Part shown: piece after piece, positions 58,377 through 64,000 of the stretch
Position numbering within the stretch: the first letter of the stretch is position 1
Layout: the number at the start of each line of letters is the position of its first letter
NCBI RefSeq assembly: GCF_001494635.1
Contig: NZ_LOJF01000001.1
Location: 682,001 to 746,000, forward strand
Direction: 5' to 3'
Source: Tractidigestivibacter scatoligenes
GTDB lineage: Bacteria; Actinomycetota; Coriobacteriia; Coriobacteriales; Atopobiaceae
DNA: 64,000 nt
Made by a program: the position numbers and the translations under genes
The notes under the pieces: generated by a model
The model's database searches: none
Told to the model about the DNA's origin: nothing
Seen by the model: the letters and a program-made list of their open reading frames with translations, nothing else

Positions 58377-60215
58377 ATGACAACGCGTCTCACACGCACG
58401 CGGTGGCTGCCCGTCGTATCCGGTGCGGTCGCGGCGGTGCTCGCATTTGCCGCCCTGCCCATGACGGCGTTGGCAAACGACGAGCTGAACCCCGGTCCCT
58501 ACTCGGAGAGTAATCAGCTGAGCACCGATGCATACTCGGCCCTTGGCCTCACCGTCTCGGACGACACTGGTGATGCCGGCACCTATGCACCCTATGGCAG
58601 CGACAAGAACGTGAGCACCACCCTGCTGAGCGACGATGAGGTCTACATGGCCGCCAACGGCGCCAGAAAAAATGTATATACGCTCAGGAGGAAGCTCAAT
58701 CAGCTCTGCGATGCCAATACGAGCGCGGAAGGTCTGGTTGGCTACACCACGATCTCTGACGACTATTGAGGGATGGGCGGAGCTTATTTATTCTGGCCTA
58801 TCAACGAGCTCTACGGTACGAGCAGCAATCCTGGGACGGCCGTGGATATGATTGAGAAGGGCGTTAGCTACTACTCGCCGCTCAGCGACAACGAGAATGA
58901 CGTCATCAAGGGGTCTACCAACAACGGATTCAGTGGCAAGTATGCCACCAGCGTCTCGGCAGACCTCGGCAGCGGCTACAAGGACCACGTCGTCGAGCTG
59001 CGCGCCTATGGAAGCCAGTACTACACCATGGTCGGCAACCAGCAGCCGAGCGGCGCTTTTGCGGTAAAGGTATTCTCGCTTGACCCCGAGGGGAACCGTA
59101 CGGAGGTCGCGAGCCTCGCCCCACGGTCAACGAAAGCCAGATCCAGGCGAGCAATTACTCTGATGAGCTGGCATACCTCCGGGCCAGCTACCTGCAGGAG
59201 TACGATGCCTACTTCGAAGTGGCCGCTGCGGATGTGGATGGCGACGGCGTGGGTGAGGTCTTCTGCTACACGGGCTGCTACAAGGACGAGAACGGCGAGC
59301 GCCTCGCCTGCATCGACATGTGGGACCTGCAGCCCGACAGCTCTCGGAGCCACACCCAGGAGTGGGTGGACTGCGGCCAGGCGTCCTACTATGTCACAGA
59401 ACATGAACTTGCCGAGATCCGCAACAGCAAAGATGACCCCACCGACCGAATGCAGCTCATGATGGCCCCGGTGGTCACCCTGGCCGGCGGCGACCTCGAC
59501 CGCCGCGGCTACGGCCCTCATCATTGCCGGCTGGGACTGCGGTGGCAGCTCCAACGCGGAGTACGCCAACTTTGGCTACTGCTACGTGTACTATGACACG
59601 TCCCAGGACGATTTCGTCGTCTCCGACTACTACCGCAAGGCTCTTGGCAAGGATGCCTCCCACATCACCGAGACCGCCTTCAAGGACTCGGACCAGGATG
59701 GCCGATACCGTCCGACCCTGGCACCCTTCGCCCTGGGTGCCGCACGCCTGGACGGCCTCAACCAGGGTACCGCCGAGAACGACGACGTCCTCATGGGTGG
59801 GGACATCTACTCGTTCAGTCTCTCCGCTGGGGTGAGCCTCGACACTCTCGGCAGCATCAGCCTCACCTCTGACCAGGTGAACTCGAACCGTTACACAAAG
59901 GGCAAGGAGCAGGTCTGGATTGGCGACGCGCTGTGGTGCTGCTTCCAGGCAGTCACGACCATCGGTTACGGGGACATCACCGTCACAAGCGCCGTTGGCC
60001 GCGCGATTGTGGTGGCGCTTAGCGTGGTGGGGATTCTGTTCGTGGCGGTGCTCACGGCGGCGGTGGTCAGCTACTGCAACGAGCTCATGCTGGCACGGCG
60101 CAACGAGAGCTTGGCCCTGTACCTGGACAAGCTGGAGCACCTGGACCAGCTGACGCAGGGGGAGCTGGCCGAGCTCTCGCGTAAAGTGCGCCGGCTGCGC
60201 AGCTCGCAGGAGTAG
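58377..60215 (+). pseudogene. Decayed FG-GAP surface protein joined to a K+ channel pore
   Basis: Starts with a signal peptide (VVSGAVAAVLAFAALPMTAL) after a GGAGCG-type site. A TGA at 58767-58769 interrupts the frame where SDDY-stop-GMGGAYLF suggests a former Trp codon. Frameshifts follow near 59,120 (before VNESQIQASNYSDELAYLRA) and near 59,505. FG-GAP-like calcium loops are visible (VAAADVDGDGVGEVF). From about 59,900 the frame encodes a potassium-channel filter and second helix (ALWCCFQAVTTIGYGDITVT then IVVALSVVGILFVAVLTAAV) with a coiled-coil tail. The last 209 codons (from 59586) are open and could still yield a fragment. Confidence 0.7.
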
Positions 60216-60564
60216 TGCGCGAGGGTGCGCTGCCTCTAGTCTCCCAACTCACACCGTGGTGTGGGTCACGCCGTTTTCGTGCTGGGACTCATATCAGTAG
60301 GTTCGGTTTACTCAGTCATAACTGAGTCAGTTGCGGTTGAGTAAAGGCGGCAAGCGTGGGCATTATTGCCAACATTACAAGGCTAGCCTGCTTCCGGCAT
60401 GCGCTTACCGCATGGGAAATCATTCTTACGAACCTCATCGCACAGCTTAGGCGCTGTGGCATGCCTATGACAGATTCTGCGGAGTAACGTATCGTACTTC
60501 GCCTGTACCTTCTAATCATGTGCATTATCATGTACATAACTGGACACATCATGGGAGGAATCAC
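60216..60564. other. Intergenic region before the toxin-antitoxin pair
   Basis: About 350 bp with no supported gene. A small hairpin, ACTCAGT-CATA-ACTGAGT, lies at 60310-60327. DNA upstream of the antitoxin is AT-rich (CATTATCATGTACATAAC near 60,523-60,540) and probably holds its promoter and operator. Confidence 0.5.
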
Positions 60565-60861
60565 ATGGATGCCATCTATTCTGCGACTGCGTTGCGTGAT
60601 CATCCGCGCGAAGTGAAGCAGGCTGCCCGCGAACGACTCGTGAGGATTACGGAGAATGGCAACGGTGCCTACGTGTTTTGCTCTGAGGAGGTTTTCCAAC
60701 GGGAAGTGGACGATGCCGTTGAACGAGCGCTCTATGCGCAGCGTGTCTCCGATGCAATAGACCGTGGTCGCGCGGATATTGCCACCGGCCTGTATGTGGA
60801 AGGTATCGAGGCGGCGAAGGCTGCCGTTGCGGATAAGCGGGCCTCCCGTGGCGCGGCTTAG
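60565..60861 (+). CDS. Phd/YefM-family antitoxin
   Basis: A 98-residue protein. The N-terminal part (YSATALRDHPREVKQAARER, VRITENGNGAYVFCSEEVFQ) is the Phd/YefM fold that binds DNA and the toxin. The C-terminal helix region (AQRVSDAIDRGRADIATGLY) would wrap the toxin. ATG at 60565 has GGGAGGAA upstream. Its end overlaps the RelE-like toxin gene by 14 bp, the usual coupling in type II systems. Confidence 0.82.
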   Translation: MDAIYSATALRDHPREVKQAARERLVRITENGNGAYVFCSEEVFQREVDDAVERALYAQRVSDAIDRGRADIATGLYVEGIEAAKAAVADKRASRGAA

Positions 60862-61126
60862 GTTCTCCGAGGAGTTCCTCGAGTCTCTCGCCGGGCTTGA
60901 TAAACGGGTCGAGGAGTCCGTATGGAAGAAGCTCGCGCTCGTACAGGGCTTTCCGGGAGTGGGTTCGTCCCTGGTGGAACCCTCGCTTAGACATGCATAT
61001 GGCTCTGCCTGCCTCAAAGTGGTAGCTGAAGGTTATGACGTGCTCTATGAGCGTGGCGAGAAGGGTAACGATGGCGAAGAGGTCGTCGACGTTCTTGGCA
61101 TTGTGAACCAGCGGGCAGTGCGTTAG
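60848..61126 (+). CDS. RelE/ParE-superfamily toxin
   Basis: A 92-residue protein starting at GTG 60848 inside the antitoxin gene (ARLRFSEEFLESLAGLDKRV). The fold pattern is two helices, then the strands SLRHAYGSACLKVVAEGYDV, LYERGEKG and VVDVLGIVNQRAVR, which resemble RelE-type mRNA interferases. Basic residues (R, K and the H of LRHAYG) could form the active site, but exact catalysis is not provable here. Paired with the Phd-like antitoxin upstream. Confidence 0.75.
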   Translation: MARLRFSEEFLESLAGLDKRVEESVWKKLALVQGFPGVGSSLVEPSLRHAYGSACLKVVAEGYDVLYERGEKGNDGEEVVDVLGIVNQRAVR

Positions 61127-61145
61127 CGGCAGCGTTGCTAGCCAC

Positions 61146-61385
61146 GTGCGGCAAGGCACGTACAAACATGACGTGGACGGCATTCGCATCCTCATGCCCC
61201 TTCCACCGAGAGCTCCTGTGCAGTCATTCTCGTATTGGATGGAGCATAGCGATTACTTTCTGGCCGTGAGGACCGGACTCACGCTGAGCGTGCTCACGAC
61301 GTGGGCTGAGCACGGACGGGTGGAGTCCATCGACGAGCTGTTGCGGATTATTGGGGAGCTTGGACCGGTGTGTGGGGGTAGGTAG
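61146..61385 (+). CDS. Possible small protein after the TA pair
   Basis: A 79-codon frame from GTG 61146, without a clear ribosome site. The C-terminal part (SYWMEHSDYFLAVRTGLTLS, AEHGRVESIDELLRIIGELG) looks protein-like, but no family was recognised. It may be a fragment of a larger decayed gene. Confidence 0.3.
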   Translation: MRQGTYKHDVDGIRILMPLPPRAPVQSFSYWMEHSDYFLAVRTGLTLSVLTTWAEHGRVESIDELLRIIGELGPVCGGR

Positions 61386-61753
61386 GTTGAGTTCTGCCGG
61401 CTGCCTGGGTCTGCCGCGCGCGGCAGCCCGCTTCGCCCCCCCCGGCGCCGTCGGGCTGTCTTCGGACGTTTTGGGGCCGTGCTAGCACGGATTATGTCCG
61501 AAAACTGCCCGACAGCGCGCAGGGGGCTGCATGGTGGGCAGGCCTGGGGGCTGCCCGGGCATCCGCCGGGTGCCGGATGGCGCAGATCGACGGTTGGGCT
61601 ATGTTTTTTCGGGGGTACCCCAAGTATCGAACGGCTCGAAACTCGTGGCTAGGGTTTGTGTAGTGCTGGGCTTTTGTTAGTCGCACCTGCGACCGTGCGT
61701 AGTTCGGGCGCTTCTCAATAGCCAAGAAGTGTGCGTTGCACTGCCCGCCCCTC
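61386..61753. other. Intergenic region with nested cruciform
   Basis: No gene seen. At 61450-61513 three nested dyads occur: GTCGGGC/GCCCGAC, TTCGGAC/GTCCGAA and CCGTGC-TA-GCACGG, giving a long imperfect hairpin between converging genes. The rest is unremarkable. Confidence 0.55.
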
Positions 61754-64000
61754 TCACGCAAACGCCATGAGCGTCTTTCCGCTCATGAGGTCGTGCCACA
61801 GCCCCAGGCCACGCCCGCGCGCGTCGTACAGGCGAATGCATGCCGCGATGTCGGGGTCTGCCGCAGCGGCATCGAGCCCCACCTGTGGCAGGTCGCAAAG
61901 CACGCTGCGGTCGAAGACGGTCGCTCCGCGCTCGAGCGCCGCGCAATAGAGGATGTCCTGCTCGACGAGGTCCTGGAACATGTGGCTGCCATACGACAGC
62001 TCGGGGGAGAACCCGTGGGCGGCATCGGCGTATTCGACAATCGCCCGGAAGGCGGCTATCTCGGCAAAGGTGACGGGTACGCCCAGGTCAGGGGACGAGG
62101 TACCAATCCGGCCGGGCACAAGAAGCACTGCGGTTGCGCCCGTCACCTCACGCACCTTGCGCGCGGCCTCGCCAACAGCGCGTGCAACGCCCGGCCGCTT
62201 GCCGTGCGGACATGCCCGATAACCTGCGGCATCGACCACACAGACAAAGTCGACGCTTGCCTGCATCGAGGCGCCCATGGTGTCCTCGGCAGCGCGGAGC
62301 AGCACCGGCCCAGACGCGGCTGGCACCTCGACCGAACCCGTGCCCTTGAAGGACTGCAGCGGCCGGCATTGCAGCAGGTTGATCACAAAGCGCGGCTCGG
62401 CCCCCTCGCCGCTTGCCCTGTCTACGTTCACGGTGAACTCGATGTCGACGGCGTAGTCGTACGCCTCCTGCAGCGCGCGAAGGATCTTGCGCATGGCCGT
62501 GGTGAAGCGCCGGTCGCCCGCAAGCCCCGCGCACGAGGCAAACGTCACCTCTCGCCGCTGACCGCGCTCGCGCAGCATGCGCTCGGCCTCGCGGTCGTGC
62601 TCCATCACCATGGGTCGCACCGACGCCGGCATGAGGGGCGCAATGTCTGTGCAGGGCTTCTCGGCAAATGCGCTGCCCGCGAGGTCGATAAGGTCGCATC
62701 CGCGCTGGCAGAAGCGGTGCCGGTCCGCGTCCGCGACCATCGTGGTGGCGGTTGGCCTGTCCAGGCTCACAAGCCGCGGGTAGTCACGCTCGGTGCGGTC
62801 CACCGCCTTTGTGCCAAGGCCCATCACCAGCCTAAGCATGCCGGCGGAGGGGTCCATGTCCGGAAGCCATCGGTATGCGCTGCGAGAATAGCCAATGCCC
62901 GCGGCCGTGGGCATGAAGTACGCGTCGCCATAGCGAGAGCCGCTCACGCGCTGCACGAGAAGTGCCATCTCCTCCTCGGCCGTGTCCAGCCCGTTGCGTC
63001 GGCGGTATTCCAACGCCGAGGGGTTCATGGTCGACGCGTACACGCGCTTGACGGCGCGCTCGAACTCGCGAAGCCGCTGCTCGGGGTCACCCACGTTGGG
63101 CAAGAACACCGAGTCGTACTTGCCGGCGAAGGCGTTCCCAAACGCATCCTCAAGGCAGCTGGACGATCGCACAATGATGGGAACCTGGCCAAAGTAGTCC
63201 AGGACGCGACGGAAGCCCTGCTCAATCTCGGGCGGGAAGGTTCCATTCTCGATGCCCTGCGCCAAAGAATCCGCCACGCGCAGGTAGCCGTCGCCGCGTT
63301 GCGCGATGCGCAGCGGCCACAGGTCGTTTTCTACAATGAACGTATAGAAGACGTCCGTGCCCACGTAGAACGAGTCGTGCGGCTCCAGCAGGCCAACGAC
63401 CTCGGGCAGGTTCTTCTCGACAATCTTGCGCGACAAAAGCATGCCGCAGGACTTGCCGCCAACCATGCCGGTCCCCACCATGCGCCGCCGCACGTCAAAG
63501 TAGTCGGTGGGCGAGAAGTACTTTTGCACAAGCGCGCGCATGCGCGGGTCTCTCGTCATCATCATGTTGCACATCTTGCGACAGGCGCGCCGCATGTCCT
63601 CGCCGTGCTGGTAGCTGGCGCGCGCCTGCAAGAAGAACCGGTCCCAGGAGTCTATGTCGCGATCGGCGGCGCCGCTCATCTCATCGCTCATGCGCGCGTA
63701 GAAGCGGCTGGTGTCGACGCCCGAGGTGAGGGCGCGCACCTCTCCCGTGGCAAGGTCGAGGCGATGCGCGAGAAACATGGTGGGGGAGTAGCGGCGCCAG
63801 ACCTTGAGGGGGTGGATGAAGAGGCCGCCCTCGTCCGGCGAGACGTCGATGAGGACCTGCGTCGTGTCGTGGATCTTTGCGATGGCGGCAAAGGAGTGGT
63901 CGCCCTTGATGATGGGGAAGTACGCCACCGTGTCGAGCGAGAACAGGTACGGGCAGGTGAGGCGGAAGAAGTTCCCCATGGTGAGGTCGGCGGACCACGC
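61754..64000 (-). CDS. PEP/pyruvate-binding-domain protein (PPDK_N), cut by right edge
   Basis: The frame is open from the right edge to the TGA near 61754, at least 748 residues. An internal ATG at 63979 is possible, but the frame continues past it (W-S-A-D-L-T before M-G-N-F-F), so the true start is probably outside. Family features: GMVGGKSCGMLLSRKI, VPIIVRSSSCLEDAFGNAFA with GKYDSVF, the ATP-grasp-like nucleotide-binding part of PEP synthase/PPDK. The His and PEP-binding C-terminal domains of true PPDK are not evident; the end is a different, less conserved region. Substrate unknown. Confidence 0.75.
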   Translation of the reverse strand, partial: AWSADLTMGNFFRLTCPYLFSLDTVAYFPIIKGDHSFAAIAKIHDTTQVLIDVSPDEGGLFIHPLKVWRRYSPTMFLAHRLDLATGEVRALTSGVDTSRFYARMSDEMSGAADRDIDSWDRFFLQARASYQHGEDMRRACRKMCNMMMTRDPRMRALVQKYFSPTDYFDVRRRMVGTGMVGGKSCGMLLSRKIVEKNLPEVVGLLEPHDSFYVGTDVFYTFIVENDLWPLRIAQRGDGYLRVADSLAQGIENGTFPPEIEQGFRRVLDYFGQVPIIVRSSSCLEDAFGNAFAGKYDSVFLPNVGDPEQRLREFERAVKRVYASTMNPSALEYRRRNGLDTAEEEMALLVQRVSGSRYGDAYFMPTAAGIGYSRSAYRWLPDMDPSAGMLRLVMGLGTKAVDRTERDYPRLVSLDRPTATTMVADADRHRFCQRGCDLIDLAGSAFAEKPCTDIAPLMPASVRPMVMEHDREAERMLRERGQRREVTFASCAGLAGDRRFTTAMRKILRALQEAYDYAVDIEFTVNVDRASGEGAEPRFVINLLQCRPLQSFKGTGSVEVPAASGPVLLRAAEDTMGASMQASVDFVCVVDAAGYRACPHGKRPGVARAVGEAARKVREVTGATAVLLVPGRIGTSSPDLGVPVTFAEIAAFRAIVEYADAAHGFSPELSYGSHMFQDLVEQDILYCAALERGATVFDRSVLCDLPQVGLDAAAADPDIAACIRLYDARGRGLGLWHDLMSGKTLMAFA

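Noticed and set aside
58767-58769. In-frame TGA as a possible selenocysteine codon
   Set aside because: Two more frameshifts follow in the same gene, no Sec-insertion hairpin or selenoprotein family is seen, and Trp fits the context. A simple nonsense mutation is more likely.

Overview
The window is high-GC DNA with strongly GC-biased third codon positions. Its chromosomal genes (luxS-mtnN pair, degV, DUF1836, nhaA, ppc) fit an actinobacterium of the Coriobacteriia type, such as an Olsenella or Atopobiaceae relative. The taxonomic guess is inferred from gene content and composition only. No rRNA or CRISPR array was seen.

Layout. 1-9,924 is chromosome: luxS (cut by the left edge) and mtnN, a DegV protein, a DUF1836 regulator with a palindrome inside its promoter, nhaA, a polysaccharide flippase and ppc, with several large intergenic inverted repeats. 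A complete tRNA-Val(GAC) at 9,925-9,999 is an integration hotspot. The 3' end of this tRNA is repeated at 44,879 and again at 58,072, so two mobile elements lie in tandem.

Element 1 (about 34.9 kb, 9,955-44,925) looks like a complete integrative and conjugative element (ICE). It has two small HTH proteins at the left end, a replication pair (wHTH protein plus DnaC-like ATPase), and a type IV secretion operon (PcfB-like, VirD4, small 2-TM protein, PrgI, VirB4, a glucosaminidase-NlpC/P60 muramidase, VirB6-like). It also carries a large sortase-anchored VaFE adhesin and an ArdC antirestriction protein. The cargo or defence segment holds a candidate HEPN RNase, a zinc-ribbon/membrane pair, a GNAT and a DUF262-HNH protein. 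It is followed by a relaxase/MobC operon with a putative oriT, a complete type I restriction-modification system (hsdM-S-R plus an HTH protein), an excisionase-like protein and a tyrosine integrase. GTGCACGC repeats at both ends are probable integrase arm sites.

Element 2 (about 13.2 kb, 44,886-58,111) is a decayed mosaic. Its integrase has lost catalytic residues, and its relaxase and MobC are broken, but its oriT-like sequence is nearly identical to that of element 1. It carries a second type I R-M locus with a frameshifted hsdM and a gene with an exact HEPN RNxxxH motif between hsdS and hsdR. It also holds an IS3 remnant, a broken surface protein and an AlbA_2-type regulator flanked by duplicated operators. 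Element 1 could supply integrase, relaxase and transfer machinery for element 2 in trans (inference).

58,112-64,000 is chromosome again: a decayed FG-GAP surface protein fused to the end of a potassium channel, a Phd/RelE-type toxin-antitoxin pair, and a PEP/pyruvate-binding-domain protein running off the right edge.

The main candidates for new biology are the HEPN gene embedded in the second R-M operon, the standalone HEPN gene of the ICE, the tiny +5 cationic peptides found in both elements, the phased GGGAAGCC iterons, and the TGAC-n5-GTCA operators near the replication gene and the oriT.
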